Assembly (NCBI RefSeq): GCF_024494645.1
Contig: NZ_JANHDJ010000002.1
Span: forward strand, 372,001-436,000
Length of the DNA: 64,000 bases
Direction of reading: 5' to 3'
From: Halohasta litorea
GTDB taxonomy: Archaea; Halobacteriota; Halobacteria; Halobacteriales; Haloferacaceae
Shown: positions 27,181 through 36,336 of the stretch, piece by piece
Layout of the letters: every line of letters starts with the position of its first letter
Numbering within the stretch: position 1 is the stretch's first letter
Notes under the pieces: model-generated
The model's input: only the letters and a program-made list of their open reading frames with translations
Databases searched by the model: none
What the model was told of the DNA's origin: nothing
Position numbers and translations under genes: made by a program

Positions 27181-27824
27181 GTCTCGGCTACCGGATCGCG
27201 GGCTACGAGTTCAGCCCGACCGAAGTCCGTGACCTGCTGGTCGCGTGGCTCGCACTCGGGGTCGCCTTCGCTATCTTCTTTGCTGGCGGCGGGCCGAACA
27301 TTGCCACCCTGATTTTTGTCCCTCAGTTACTAGTCGTGAGCCTGCTGACCGCTGGCGTGGCCTTCCTGCTCCACGAGGTCGCTCACAAGGTCGTTGCGGT
27401 CCACTACGGCCAGCTCGCTGAGTTCCGCGCCGACTACAGTATGCTGTTTCTGGCGATCATGTCGGCGCTGATCGGCTTCATCTTCGCCGCGCCGGGGGCG
27501 GTCCACCATCGTGGGTATTTAAATGAGCGGGAACACGGCCACATCGCCATCGCCGGGCCGGTGACGAACCTGCTTTTGGCCGCGGTCTTCTTGCCCGCCT
27601 ATCTCGGCGGAACTGCGCTGAGCGTCGACCTGCTGGCCACGCTCGGCCGGTTCGGGATCATCATCAACCTCTTTTTGGCCGCCTTCAATCTCGTTCCTTA
27701 CGGCCCGCTCGACGGGAAGACGGTCAAACGCTGGAGCACGCCCGTCTGGCTCGGGACGTTCCTCCTGTCTGCCCTGCTGACGGTCGGCTCGATGCTGTCG
27801 ATCGGCCTTAGTTTCCGGATATAG
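27177..27824 (+). CDS. Site-2 protease family membrane metalloprotease (M50)
   Basis: A 215-residue intramembrane metalloprotease. The zinc-binding HEVAH is at residues 66-70 in a membrane helix, and the third ligand Asp is in the later NLVPYGPLDGK motif, as in S2P/SpoIVFB. Six hydrophobic segments are predicted. No PDZ or CBS domain is present, so it is the compact archaeal form. Its ATG overlaps the TGA of the TraB gene. Because both genes encode putative membrane proteases, they may act in sequence on a common substrate (regulated intramembrane proteolysis); this is inference. Confidence 0.9.
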   Translation: MSLGYRIAGYEFSPTEVRDLLVAWLALGVAFAIFFAGGGPNIATLIFVPQLLVVSLLTAGVAFLLHEVAHKVVAVHYGQLAEFRADYSMLFLAIMSALIGFIFAAPGAVHHRGYLNEREHGHIAIAGPVTNLLLAAVFLPAYLGGTALSVDLLATLGRFGIIINLFLAAFNLVPYGPLDGKTVKRWSTPVWLGTFLLSALLTVGSMLSIGLSFRI

Positions 27825-27867
27825 CGACGGTGCGGACACATTTGCTGCCGGAGCGCGACCTCTTGCC

Positions 27868-29280
27868 ATGGAGAGCATCAACCCCGTGACCGGCGAGCCA
27901 CTCGACGAGTACGAAACACACGACACCGACGACATCGACACCGCCCTCAGCAATGCCGAGACTGCGTTCGACGACTGGAGCCAGCAGTCGATAGCCCACC
28001 GAGGGACGCTTCTTCAAAAGACCGCCGAGCGACTCGACGAGCGCGTCGAGGAGTACGCCGAGCTGATGACCCGCGAGATGGGCAAACCCATCGAACAGGC
28101 CCGCGCGGAGGTCAAAAAATGCGCGTGGGTCTGTGAGTATTACGCCGAAACCGCCGCCGAGCATCTCCAGGACGAGGTGATCGAAAGCGACCCCGATGCC
28201 CGGACGCTCGTCAGCTACGAGCCGCTCGGCCCGATTCTGGCGATCATGCCGTGGAACTTCCCGTTTTGGCAGGCCTTCAGATTCATCGCGCCGAATCTCG
28301 CGGCTGGCAACGTCGGCCTCCTGAAACACGCCTCGAACGTCCCCGGCTGCGCGCTGGCCATCGAGGCAGTCCTGGAGGACGCCGGGCTGCCGGAGGGGGT
28401 TTTTCAGACGCTCCTGATTTCGTCGTCGGAGGTCGACCCCATCATCGAGGACGACCGCGTCGCCGGTGTCACGCTTACCGGCAGCGAGGGTGCGGGTCGC
28501 GCCGTCGGCAGGAAAGCGGGCGAGCAGCTCAAACCCTCGGTGTTGGAACTCGGCGGCAGCGATCCGTTCGTCGTCCTGGATGATGCACCGATCGAAGCCA
28601 CCGCCGAGCGCGGAGCGTTTGCCAGGCTCCAGAACACCGGCCAGTCCTGTATCGCTGCCAAGCGCTTTATCGTCCACGACGCGGTCTACGACGAGTTCGT
28701 CGACGCCTTCGTCGACGAGGTCGAGGCGCTCACCGTCGGCGATCCGATGGACGAAGCGACCGACATCGGCCCGATGGCTCGCCCGGATCTACGCGAGGAT
28801 CTCGACGACCAGATCGAGCGCACCCTCGACGCCGGGGCCGAACTCCTCACCGGCGGGGAGGCGGTCGACGGCGAGGGAGCCTACTACCAGCCGACCGTTC
28901 TCACGGAGGTCCCCTCCGACTCCGCGGCCGCGACCGAGGAGACGTTTGGCCCGGTCGCCAGCGTCACCCGCGTCAGCGACGAACAGGAGGCCATCGAGGT
29001 AGCGAACGATACCGACTTCGGGCTCGGCGCGAGCGTCTGGACGAGCGACCTCGACCGCGGCGAGGCCTTCGCCCGCCGGTTCGAGGCCGGACTCTGTTTC
29101 GTCAACGAGCTCGTGAAATCCGACCCCCGCTTGCCGTTCGGCGGCGTCAAGAACTCCGGTTACGGCCGTGAACTGAGCCGACACGGGATTCGGGAGTTCG
29201 TCAATGCGAAGACGATCTGGGTCCAACACGGTCTCGGCGAGGGCGAAACGGGCGACGATTCGTATGCGGGAGTCGAATAA
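27868..29280 (+). CDS. NAD(P)-dependent aldehyde dehydrogenase (succinate-semialdehyde type)
   Basis: A 470-residue aldehyde dehydrogenase of the succinate-semialdehyde type. Landmarks are ILAIMPWNFPFWQAFR, the catalytic Glu in VLELGGSDPFVVLDD and the nucleophile Cys in NTGQSCIAAKR. The end matches PFGGVKNSGYGRELS. Substrate specificity cannot be read reliably; succinate semialdehyde is the usual assignment in haloarchaea. It is followed 31 bases later by an acetolactate-synthase-like gene on the same strand, possibly co-transcribed. Confidence 0.88.
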   Translation: MESINPVTGEPLDEYETHDTDDIDTALSNAETAFDDWSQQSIAHRGTLLQKTAERLDERVEEYAELMTREMGKPIEQARAEVKKCAWVCEYYAETAAEHLQDEVIESDPDARTLVSYEPLGPILAIMPWNFPFWQAFRFIAPNLAAGNVGLLKHASNVPGCALAIEAVLEDAGLPEGVFQTLLISSSEVDPIIEDDRVAGVTLTGSEGAGRAVGRKAGEQLKPSVLELGGSDPFVVLDDAPIEATAERGAFARLQNTGQSCIAAKRFIVHDAVYDEFVDAFVDEVEALTVGDPMDEATDIGPMARPDLREDLDDQIERTLDAGAELLTGGEAVDGEGAYYQPTVLTEVPSDSAAATEETFGPVASVTRVSDEQEAIEVANDTDFGLGASVWTSDLDRGEAFARRFEAGLCFVNELVKSDPRLPFGGVKNSGYGRELSRHGIREFVNAKTIWVQHGLGEGETGDDSYAGVE

Positions 29281-29311
29281 TGAGCCGACCGGATCAGACG
29301 GGAGGCGATCG

Positions 29312-30907
29312 ATGAGACAGACGGGCGCGGAGCTACTGGTCGACTGTCTGGAGGCCGAAGGCGTCGAGTACGTCTTCGGGATTCCGGGCGAGGAGTTGGA
29401 AGATATTCTGTTTGCGATTCGGGAATCGCAAATCGAGTTCGTGCCGACGCGCCACGAACAGGGCGCGGCGTTCATGGCCGACGTGCACGGTCGACTCACC
29501 GGCGAGGCTGGGGTCTGTCTCGGGACGCTCGGTCCAGGAGCCACAAATCTCCTGACGGGGGTTGCCGACGCCCACCTCGATAAGGCCCCGCTGGTCGCCC
29601 TCACCGGCCAAGGCGGGCTTGAACGGCTCCATCAAGAGAGCCACCAGGCCCTCGACGTTCCGGATATCTTCGAGTCGGTCGTCAAATGGAACACGCAGAT
29701 CGACGACGACCGGATCATCGCCGAATCGGTCCGCAAGGCGTTCAAACTGTCGACCTACGAGAAACCGGGCGCGACCCAGATCGAACTCCCCGAGGACGTG
29801 ATGGCCGCTCCGGCGGATGGCGAGCCACTGCCGGTTCGGGACCGAGTGCGTCGGCCGAGTCCCGATCCCGACTCGCTGCGGCGGGCCGCCGAGGCGTTCG
29901 CGGCCGCCGATCGACCGATCGTGCTTGCGGGCAACGGGGCGGTTCGGACGGATGCCGTGACCCAGCTCCGCTCGTTCATCGAGCGGACCACGACGCCAGT
30001 GGTGTCGACCTACATGGGAAAGGGCGCAGTCTCGGACCGCAGCGAGCAGTCGCTGTTCACGCTCGACTCGGGGCCGGACGACGAGGCAGCCGACGCGGTC
30101 GCGGCCGCGGATCTCGTCCTCGCAGTCGGCTACGATATCGCCGAACACGACCCCGAGAAGTGGAATCCAGATCGAGAGAAAACGATCCTCCATCTGGACC
30201 ACGAACCGGCGGAGGTCTACAGCCACTACAATCCGACCGTCGAACTCGTCTCCGATATCGGTGCGGGGATCGAGGGGCTGGGTTCGGCACTCGACGAGGT
30301 CGGCGCGACGGTCGAGACTGACTCCCTGTGGTGTGCCGAGGCCCACGAGACGATCCTCGAAGATGCCCGAAGCGAGCCCGACGCCGAGCCGTTTACGGTC
30401 GCCGGGACCGTCTCGCTGCTCCGGTCGGCGATGGCCGATTCGGACATCCTGCTCTCGGATGTCGGTAGCCACAAACTAACTATTGCCCGGCGGTTTCCGT
30501 CCTACGAGCCCAACACCTGCCTGATCTCCAACGGACTGGCGAGTATGGGCATCGCCCTGCCGGGCGGGATCGCCGCCGATCTCGCGGTCGACGACAACGT
30601 CGTCGTCGCCAACGGCGACGGCGGCTTTCTGATGAACGCCGCCGAGCTGGAGACCGCAACACGGCTCGGCTGTAGTTTTACCGTGGTCGTCTTCGTCGAC
30701 GACGATTACGGACTCATTTCGGCCAAACAGGCCGACCACCGTGGCGAGGCCTTCGGCACCCAACTCACGAACCCGGATTTCGTCGCGTTCGCCGAGAGTT
30801 TCGGGGTCGACGCATACCGACCCGACGACTGGGACGGGCTCGGTCAACTCCTTGAAGCACAGCTCCCAAGCGATACCCTCTCGTTGATCGAAGTTCCGCT
30901 TGGCTGA
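29312..30907 (+). CDS. Acetolactate synthase-like thiamine-diphosphate enzyme, large subunit
   Basis: A 531-residue ThDP-dependent enzyme of the acetolactate synthase type. The N-terminal PYR domain has FGIPGEE and the activating Glu in TRHEQGAAFMA; the central domain covers about 185-315; the ThDP-binding motif is GDGGFLMNAAELETATR near 430-450, ending VDDDYG where most members have NN. No FAD-interaction features beyond the family core can be judged. There is no small regulatory subunit beside it, so it is a stand-alone, perhaps catabolic (AlsS/BudB-like) or other ThDP enzyme. ATG at 29312 (MRQTGAELL) begins at the conserved family start. Confidence 0.82.
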   Translation: MRQTGAELLVDCLEAEGVEYVFGIPGEELEDILFAIRESQIEFVPTRHEQGAAFMADVHGRLTGEAGVCLGTLGPGATNLLTGVADAHLDKAPLVALTGQGGLERLHQESHQALDVPDIFESVVKWNTQIDDDRIIAESVRKAFKLSTYEKPGATQIELPEDVMAAPADGEPLPVRDRVRRPSPDPDSLRRAAEAFAAADRPIVLAGNGAVRTDAVTQLRSFIERTTTPVVSTYMGKGAVSDRSEQSLFTLDSGPDDEAADAVAAADLVLAVGYDIAEHDPEKWNPDREKTILHLDHEPAEVYSHYNPTVELVSDIGAGIEGLGSALDEVGATVETDSLWCAEAHETILEDARSEPDAEPFTVAGTVSLLRSAMADSDILLSDVGSHKLTIARRFPSYEPNTCLISNGLASMGIALPGGIAADLAVDDNVVVANGDGGFLMNAAELETATRLGCSFTVVVFVDDDYGLISAKQADHRGEAFGTQLTNPDFVAFAESFGVDAYRPDDWDGLGQLLEAQLPSDTLSLIEVPLG

Positions 30908-30981
30908 GCCGTTGCTGTCGTTCCCGCTTCTCTGAGGGTCGAATCACCGTGTTTTTGTGTTCACTCCGCGCCCCTTGAGAC

Positions 30982-31971
30982 ATGACTGACGACGACGGAT
31001 CTGCTGACGAGGAGGAACTCACCTACGCCGACTCGGGTGTCGACATCGAGGCCAGCGAGGCCGCCACCGCCGCGCTCATCGGCGCGACCGGCGACAGCGA
31101 AGGCGATTACGCGGGTCTGCTCGACATCGGCGACCGCTATCTCGCACTCGCCACCGACGGCGTCGGCACCAAACTGCTGGTGGCCGAAGCCCTCGAAGAC
31201 TACTCGACGATCGGGATCGACTGCATCGCGATGAACGTCAACGATCTGGTCGCCGCGGGGGTCCGACCGGTCGCCTTCGTCGACTATCTCGCAATCGACG
31301 AACCCGACGAGACGTTCGCCGAACAGGTCGGCGAGGGACTCGCTGCCGGTGCCGAGCAGTCTGATATCGAACTTGTCGGCGGCGAAACCGCCGTGATGCC
31401 CGACGTCATCAAGGGTCTGGATCTCGCCGGAGCCTGCGCCGGGCTGGCGGCCAAAGACGCCCTCTTCGAGGGCGAGGCCGAACCGGGCGACACGCTCGTC
31501 GGCTGGGAGTCCTCCGGCATTCACTCGAACGGACTCACGCTGGCCCGAACAGCGGCAACAAAAAACCACGCATACACCGATTCGTTCCCCCACGAGGGGT
31601 ACGAGACGGTCGGCGAGGCGCTCCTGGAGCCGACCCGGATCTACACGGACCTGCTCGATCCGATGCGCGAGGCCGGCGTTCGGGGGGCGGCCCACATCAC
31701 CGGCGGCGGCTGGACCAACCTCGAACGACTCGGCGACAATCGGTACGTTGTCGACGACCTGTTCGACGCCCAGCCGGTCTTCGAGTTCGTCCAGCGGGAG
31801 GGCAACGTCTCCGACGAGGAGATGCACACCACCTTTAATATGGGCACTGGCTTTGTCGCGGCGGTGGGCGACGAAGCGGCCGCCGAGTCGCTGGCCGAAT
31901 CGACGGACGGCCACGTAATCGGCCACGTCGAAGACGGTGAGGGCGTTTCGATCCGCGGACTCGAACTCTAA
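30982..31971 (+). CDS. purM: Phosphoribosylformylglycinamidine cyclo-ligase
   Basis: A 329-residue AIR synthetase, the fifth step of purine biosynthesis (FGAM plus ATP to AIR). Signature elements: TYADSGVDIEA at the start, the ATP-binding LATDGVGTKLL near residue 58, CIAMNVNDLVAAG near 81-93, the ELVGGETAVMPD block and GAAHITGGGWTNL. Length is usual for the family. It stands alone with its own upstream region (74 bases from the preceding gene) and is followed by a hairpin at 31996-32009. Confidence 0.93.
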   Translation: MTDDDGSADEEELTYADSGVDIEASEAATAALIGATGDSEGDYAGLLDIGDRYLALATDGVGTKLLVAEALEDYSTIGIDCIAMNVNDLVAAGVRPVAFVDYLAIDEPDETFAEQVGEGLAAGAEQSDIELVGGETAVMPDVIKGLDLAGACAGLAAKDALFEGEAEPGDTLVGWESSGIHSNGLTLARTAATKNHAYTDSFPHEGYETVGEALLEPTRIYTDLLDPMREAGVRGAAHITGGGWTNLERLGDNRYVVDDLFDAQPVFEFVQREGNVSDEEMHTTFNMGTGFVAAVGDEAAAESLAESTDGHVIGHVEDGEGVSIRGLEL

Positions 31972-31995
31972 CGAGTACTTATAAATAGCCGCTGG

Positions 31996-32009
31996 CTACC
32001 AGTTGGTAG
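31996..32009. terminator. Hairpin between convergent purM and DUF106 genes
   Basis: CTACC-AGTT-GGTAG perfect stem-loop in the 73-bp convergent gap, followed by an AT-rich TATATAATT tract; a candidate bidirectional transcript end. Confidence 0.4.
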
Positions 32010-32044
32010 TCTGTATATAATTCAGTAGAACGGGCCGACCGCAG

Positions 32045-32929
32045 TTAGCTCGACGGCGTCATGCTGATGTTGAGTCCCTTCTGGATGACCTGCTGGAACG
32101 CCATCGAACAGAGGAAGTACCAGACGATCCAGACCTGAATCGGGCCGAAGATCGCGGTCGTCCAGTCGACGCTGCCGGCGAAGGGGATCACTAGCGACTG
32201 GAGTTCGTACTGCGCGTCGGCTCCGCGGTAGCCGACCGCCCAGTACATCCAGAGGAACGCCGGGATGGTGAGGAACATGATCCAGACCATCGGGCGGAAC
32301 TGCTCTTTGAACATCCCGAGCTGGTCGCCCATCATCTCCATCTGCTCTTCTTGGATCTCGTCGAGGGCCTCCTCGTCGCCGCGCTCCTTGGCTGCCTCGC
32401 GGCGCTCTTTGACTTCCTCCATTTGCTCGCGGTACTGACCCATCTTGTCCATGTCCATCAGCGCGACCCGTAGCAGCGTCGAGTAGAGACCGGTCGCCAC
32501 CGCGATGATCATGATGACGGCGTAGAACGGGAGGACGCCGAGCACCGGCGCGAGGAGGATGTCGACCCCATTACCCACGAGTTCGCGGGCTGGCGGCCAT
32601 AAATAGCCCGCGAACATCAGTACCGTGACGCCTGCTGCGCCCTTGTCCCACTTCGACCATGAGCTGCTTTCGATCTCCTCGCCGCTATCGCTGGGCTCTT
32701 CGAGCCCGTCACGGACGGCCTCTGGCTCTTCGATGCGGAACCCCGACTCGCCGTCGACGAGAACCCCTTTCTCGATCAGCCGCCCCCACTGGCCGCTGGT
32801 AATGTTGTCGCGCACGTCGACCCACTGGACTTCGTTGTCGGTGGCGCTGTCGAGGACCGTCCGGATCGCCGATTTCATCTCGGCGTCCGCCTTGACCATC
32901 GACCGGACTTTGCGTTCGATCCTGCTCAT
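32045..32929 (-). CDS. DUF106 family membrane protein (YidC/Oxa1/EMC3 superfamily)
   Basis: A 294-residue integral membrane protein of DUF106, archaeal relatives of the YidC/Oxa1/EMC3 insertases. Residues 1-95 form a charged cytoplasmic domain that can be winged-helix-like; helices lie at about 97-113, 125-150, 215-235 and 265-285, with a charged coiled-coil hairpin (about 155-210, rich in Glu/Lys/Arg and Met) between helices 2 and 3, as in the YidC fold. It lies 96 bases downstream of adk, a conserved archaeal neighbourhood. Role: probably insertion or assembly of membrane proteins. Confidence 0.88.
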   Translation of the reverse strand: MSRIERKVRSMVKADAEMKSAIRTVLDSATDNEVQWVDVRDNITSGQWGRLIEKGVLVDGESGFRIEEPEAVRDGLEEPSDSGEEIESSSWSKWDKGAAGVTVLMFAGYLWPPARELVGNGVDILLAPVLGVLPFYAVIMIIAVATGLYSTLLRVALMDMDKMGQYREQMEEVKERREAAKERGDEEALDEIQEEQMEMMGDQLGMFKEQFRPMVWIMFLTIPAFLWMYWAVGYRGADAQYELQSLVIPFAGSVDWTTAIFGPIQVWIVWYFLCSMAFQQVIQKGLNISMTPSS

Positions 32930-33025
32930 TAGCAGCCGGTAGGCAACGGTCGGTTAAGAAGGTTGTACTCTCGGTGTCTGTTCACTCGCTGTGATAGTCA
33001 GCCGCAACGGACGAGGCGACGGCGA

Positions 33026-33637
33026 TCAGGCGTCGACGACCTCGGTGATGCGCTCGAAGACCTCGTCGGGGTGGGCCTCGCCGTCGACCTCGACGAGCTC
33101 GCCCGCCTCCCGGTAGTGTTCGATCACGGGCTCGGTGTTCTCGTAGTAGGTCTCCAGGCGGTCTTTGACGACCGCCTCGGTGTCGTCGTCCCGCTGGACG
33201 AGTCGCTCCTCGACCGCTTCGTCGTCGGGCATATTGAACTCGGTGTGGTAGATGTCGCCCGTTTCGGGGTCCATCCGGCGACCGGTGAGTCGGCGAACGA
33301 GTTCGTCCTCGCCGACATCCAGGAAGATCGCTGCGGTCAGATCGGTCTGCTCGCTGAGGTATTCGGCCTGCGAGAGGTTCCGCGGGTAGCCATCCAGGAC
33401 GAAACCGTCGGCATCCGACAGCGCGGCGTCGACGATCTCGTTGACCACCGGATCGGGGACCAGATCGCCAGCGTCCATATACTCCCGCGGCGTGCCGTGT
33501 TCGGTCTCCATGTCCTTGTTCGCACGGAGCGCATCGCCCGTGGTGATGTGTTCGATGTCGTACTCGTCGGCCAGCCGCTTGCTCTGGGTACCTTTGCCTG
33601 CGCCGGGTGCGCCAAGTAGCAGAATTCGCTTGCTCAT
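33026..33637 (-). CDS. adk: Adenylate kinase
   Basis: A 203-residue adenylate kinase (AMP + ATP to 2 ADP). P-loop [10 protein letters not shown] at about residues 8-17, the AMP-binding [10 protein letters not shown], the [13 protein letters not shown] signature and the LID with [16 protein letters not shown]. The LID lacks zinc Cys ligands, so it is the non-zinc type. It is followed by the DUF106 gene on the same strand, the order typical of haloarchaea. Confidence 0.95.
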   Translation of the reverse strand: MSKRILLLGAPGAGKGTQSKRLADEYDIEHITTGDALRANKDMETEHGTPREYMDAGDLVPDPVVNEIVDAALSDADGFVLDGYPRNLSQAEYLSEQTDLTAAIFLDVGEDELVRRLTGRRMDPETGDIYHTEFNMPDDEAVEERLVQRDDDTEAVVKDRLETYYENTEPVIEHYREAGELVEVDGEAHPDEVFERITEVVDA

Positions 33638-33746
33638 ATGCTCTCAGTCAGCCGCCGGGGTTAAATGCTTGAAGAAACCGCCGCGATCCGACCGAATGCC
33701 ACCACGCGGAGCAGACCTTTTTAAACCCGATGGCGAATACGCGTGT

Positions 33747-34175
33747 ATGGATCTCACTGCATTCGTTGAGGATCTCGTCTACGAACCGACACAGACCGAG
33801 GGCCGTGGGCTGGATCTGACCGTCGATTCGATCAGCCGGGTGGTCGAACCGGGTCGGGTCGACTTCGGTGGCGGCGAACTCGATGCTGCCGAGACAGAAC
33901 CGATCGACACCGAAAAACGCGACCCCGAAGACGACTACGGCTGGTGGGAACTCGCCGAGGGAACCTACCTGATCGAGTACAACGAGACGCTGTCGATCCC
34001 GGCGGATGTTTCCCTCGTGGTTCAGACGCGCGATGCAGTCCGAGCCCGTGGCGCATTCCACCCGACGCTTCACCTCGGGGCCAGCGAGACACTGGGCCCC
34101 GTTCCGCTGACAGTCAGCCAGGGCGGGATTAACATCAAAGAAAACGCCCGGCTGTCGACGCTCCTCGCCGACTAG
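33747..34175 (+). CDS. Divergent dUTPase/dCTP-deaminase-fold protein
   Basis: A 142-residue protein with the trimeric dUTPase/Dcd fold, showing the beta strands GTYLIEYNETLSIPADVSLV and PVPLTVSQGGINIKENARLS. The catalytic region has RDAVRARGAFHP where active enzymes have RSSLxRxG, and the conserved downstream E of dCTP deaminase is not evident, so it may be catalytically altered or a binding protein. A TTTTTAAA box lies about 25 bases upstream of the ATG at 33747. A second, apparently active member (dut) is at 49017. Annotated by some as dUTPase; I think the activity is doubtful. Confidence 0.7.
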   Translation: MDLTAFVEDLVYEPTQTEGRGLDLTVDSISRVVEPGRVDFGGGELDAAETEPIDTEKRDPEDDYGWWELAEGTYLIEYNETLSIPADVSLVVQTRDAVRARGAFHPTLHLGASETLGPVPLTVSQGGINIKENARLSTLLAD

Positions 34176-34235
34176 TATTTAAATAGAGCGAGGCTGAAAC
34201 ACCGCTTCTTTGATTAGGCGGTGCCTACTGCCGGT

Positions 34236-34631
34236 ATGACCAGATTCGATGCCGACACACCAACCGACCGTCGGACCCTGTTCGCCGAGGCGATCACCGC
34301 CCACCGCAACCGGGGCAGCGAGTTCCTCACGATCGAGCCCGACTCGCTCCCGCCGGAATCGACCGAGGAACTCATCCCCTGGATCCAGTTCAGTGACACG
34401 ACGGTCTCAATGGACTGTACCGACGGGGAACTCGACCGGCTAAAGGGGCTGCTCGACGAGTATCCCGAGTTCCGCACAGAGAGCTTGGAGAGCCCCGAAG
34501 AGGCCGAGGGGACCCACGCCCGAATCACGGCCCGGTCGGACGCCAACCGGCTGGCGATGTTCGTCGACGAGGCGTTTCAAGACGTCTACGGCTACGAGTC
34601 GAGCTACACCGCATGGGTCGTTGCCATCTGA
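34236..34631 (+). CDS. Small conserved protein of unknown function
   Basis: A 131-residue acidic soluble protein (MTRFDADTPTDRR...). It resembles small haloarchaeal proteins annotated as uncharacterised; no catalytic motif is visible. A TATTTAAATA box at 34176-34185 lies 50 bases upstream of the ATG; a GTG at 34221 is an alternative start. It follows the dUTPase-like gene by 60 bases in the same direction. It has one pair of beta strands (AEGTHARITARSDANR) that may form an RNA/ligand-binding core, a speculation. Confidence 0.7.
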   Translation: MTRFDADTPTDRRTLFAEAITAHRNRGSEFLTIEPDSLPPESTEELIPWIQFSDTTVSMDCTDGELDRLKGLLDEYPEFRTESLESPEEAEGTHARITARSDANRLAMFVDEAFQDVYGYESSYTAWVVAI

Positions 34632-34634
34632 GCA

Positions 34635-35426
34635 TTAGGCCGATACAGTTCGACTGATGAACTCCCGGATCGTGTTCGTGTAGGCTGTCGGTCGGTGGAG
34701 ATTGGCGACGTGGCCGACATTTTCGATCACCTCGACCCGTCCCTGCTGGGCGGCTTCGGCGTGGGCATCCTCACCGCGGCGCATCACGTAATCGCGCTCG
34801 CCGTTGAGTACGAGCGACGGGCCGGGATACGACGCGAGGGCGGCACGGAAATCACGCCCGGCGAGTTGTGGGCCTGCGTTACCGAACTGTTTCGGATAAA
34901 ACCCGGAGTCGATGATCTCCGCTTTGTGGGCCTCCGTAATATCCCGCTTACGGACCCAGTCGGCCGCTCGGTTCTCAACGAATCGGGTGATCCGGTCGCT
35001 CCGGGTGGCGAGGCGGGTGACCCCACCAGTCGCACGCGTCAGTAGCCCCATCCCGTCGACCGGGTTCGCACTACACCCCGAGAGGACGACGCCATCGGCC
35101 CGTTGGGGGTGGTGGCTGACGTACTCGGTGGCGACATAGCCACCCAGCGAGAGGCCGACAATCAGTGGCCTCCCGTCTGTTTCCGCTTCAACAACGCGAT
35201 CGAGCAGCTCGACAGCCGACTCCAACTCGAACGAACCGTCGGCCCGTGTTCCGTGGCCGGGGAGATCCGGCGTGACGACATGGAATTCGTCGGCCAACGC
35301 CTCGCGCTGTGGGGCCCACATTTTCCGTGTAAAGACCGCGCCGTGGACGAAGACGATCGATCGGGCGTCGTCGGGGCCAGCGGTGTCGACGCCGTCGGAC
35401 AGTGCAGTTGGGTCGTTCTGTTGCAT
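34635..35426 (-). CDS. Alpha/beta hydrolase
   Basis: A 263-residue alpha/beta hydrolase. The oxyanion/HG motif is FVHGAVFTRKMW, the nucleophile elbow GLSLGG has Ser at the centre, the acid is in VLNGERDYVM and the catalytic His is in ENVGHVANLHRP. The family (esterase/haloperoxidase-like) includes thioesterases and lactonases; substrate unknown. The start ATG at 35426 (MQQNDPTALSD) is divergent from the aldo/keto reductase at 35554; the frame open upstream to 35612 is not coding-like. Confidence 0.88.
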   Translation of the reverse strand: MQQNDPTALSDGVDTAGPDDARSIVFVHGAVFTRKMWAPQREALADEFHVVTPDLPGHGTRADGSFELESAVELLDRVVEAETDGRPLIVGLSLGGYVATEYVSHHPQRADGVVLSGCSANPVDGMGLLTRATGGVTRLATRSDRITRFVENRAADWVRKRDITEAHKAEIIDSGFYPKQFGNAGPQLAGRDFRAALASYPGPSLVLNGERDYVMRRGEDAHAEAAQQGRVEVIENVGHVANLHRPTAYTNTIREFISRTVSA

Positions 35427-35553
35427 CGCACTCAGATACCACAGCAGTTTCCTTAGTAGGCGGTGTGAAGGGGGTGTTTTCGAGACTATCAGGCCAGTCG
35501 ACACAGGCAGTCGGATCAGTGGCGTTCTTGGTGATGACCGCTCGAAACACGGT

Positions 35554-36318
35554 ATGGAACTCCCACCGATCGGGCTCGGAACGATGGGCGTCGACGACCC
35601 TTCGACAATCACGACCGCCCTCGATGTCGGCTACCGACATCTCGATACGGCTCAGATATACGACACCGAGGGCGTTATCGGCGACGGACTCGCAGCAAGC
35701 ACCGTCGACCGCGAGGCACTCATCGTGGCGACGAAAGTTTGGGCCGACAGTCTCGCGCCCGATGACGTCAGCGAAACAACGCAAGCGAGCCTGCATCGAC
35801 TGGGCCTCGAGCGCGTCGACCTGCTGTACGTCCATCGACCGATCGACAGCTACGATCCGGAGCGGACGCTGGCGGCGTTCGATCAACTGTATTCCGACCG
35901 CATCATCGGTGGAATTGGACTGAGCAACTTCACCATCGACCAGCTCGAAACCGCCCGAAATCTGCTTTCGGCACCCATCGCGGCCCATCAAGTCGAGTTT
36001 CATCCGCTCTGGTGGTCCGAAGCGCTCCTGACCCACGCCCAAACACACGACTACCAGGTAGTGGCGTACTCACCACTCGCAGGCGGGACCGTCAACGAGA
36101 TCGAGGCGGTCGTCGACATCGCAACCACTCACGACACAACACCTGAGACAGTCGCGATCGCGTGGTTGTTATCGAAGCCGAACGTAGTAACGATCCCGAA
36201 AGCCAGCAGCCGTCGACATCTCGAAGCGAATCTGGCCGCCCGGCAACTCACCCTGACCGACGACGAGTGTCGACGAATCGATGACATCGACCGGACGCTC
36301 GAACTGTACCCGGAATAA
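35554..36318 (+). CDS. Aldo/keto reductase
   Basis: A 254-residue TIM-barrel NADPH-dependent aldo/keto reductase. The active-site tetrad is visible: Asp (HLDTAQIYDTE), Tyr, Lys in VATKVWAD and His in YVHRPIDSYD; the NADPH-binding IPKASSRRHLEAN segment is near the end. Shorter than most AKRs (about 270-330), at the length of the AKR5/DkgA-like group. It starts divergently from the alpha/beta hydrolase, with 127 bases between. Confidence 0.88.
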   Translation: MELPPIGLGTMGVDDPSTITTALDVGYRHLDTAQIYDTEGVIGDGLAASTVDREALIVATKVWADSLAPDDVSETTQASLHRLGLERVDLLYVHRPIDSYDPERTLAAFDQLYSDRIIGGIGLSNFTIDQLETARNLLSAPIAAHQVEFHPLWWSEALLTHAQTHDYQVVAYSPLAGGTVNEIEAVVDIATTHDTTPETVAIAWLLSKPNVVTIPKASSRRHLEANLAARQLTLTDDECRRIDDIDRTLELYPE

Positions 36319-36336
36319 CAGTAGCGGGCGACTACC

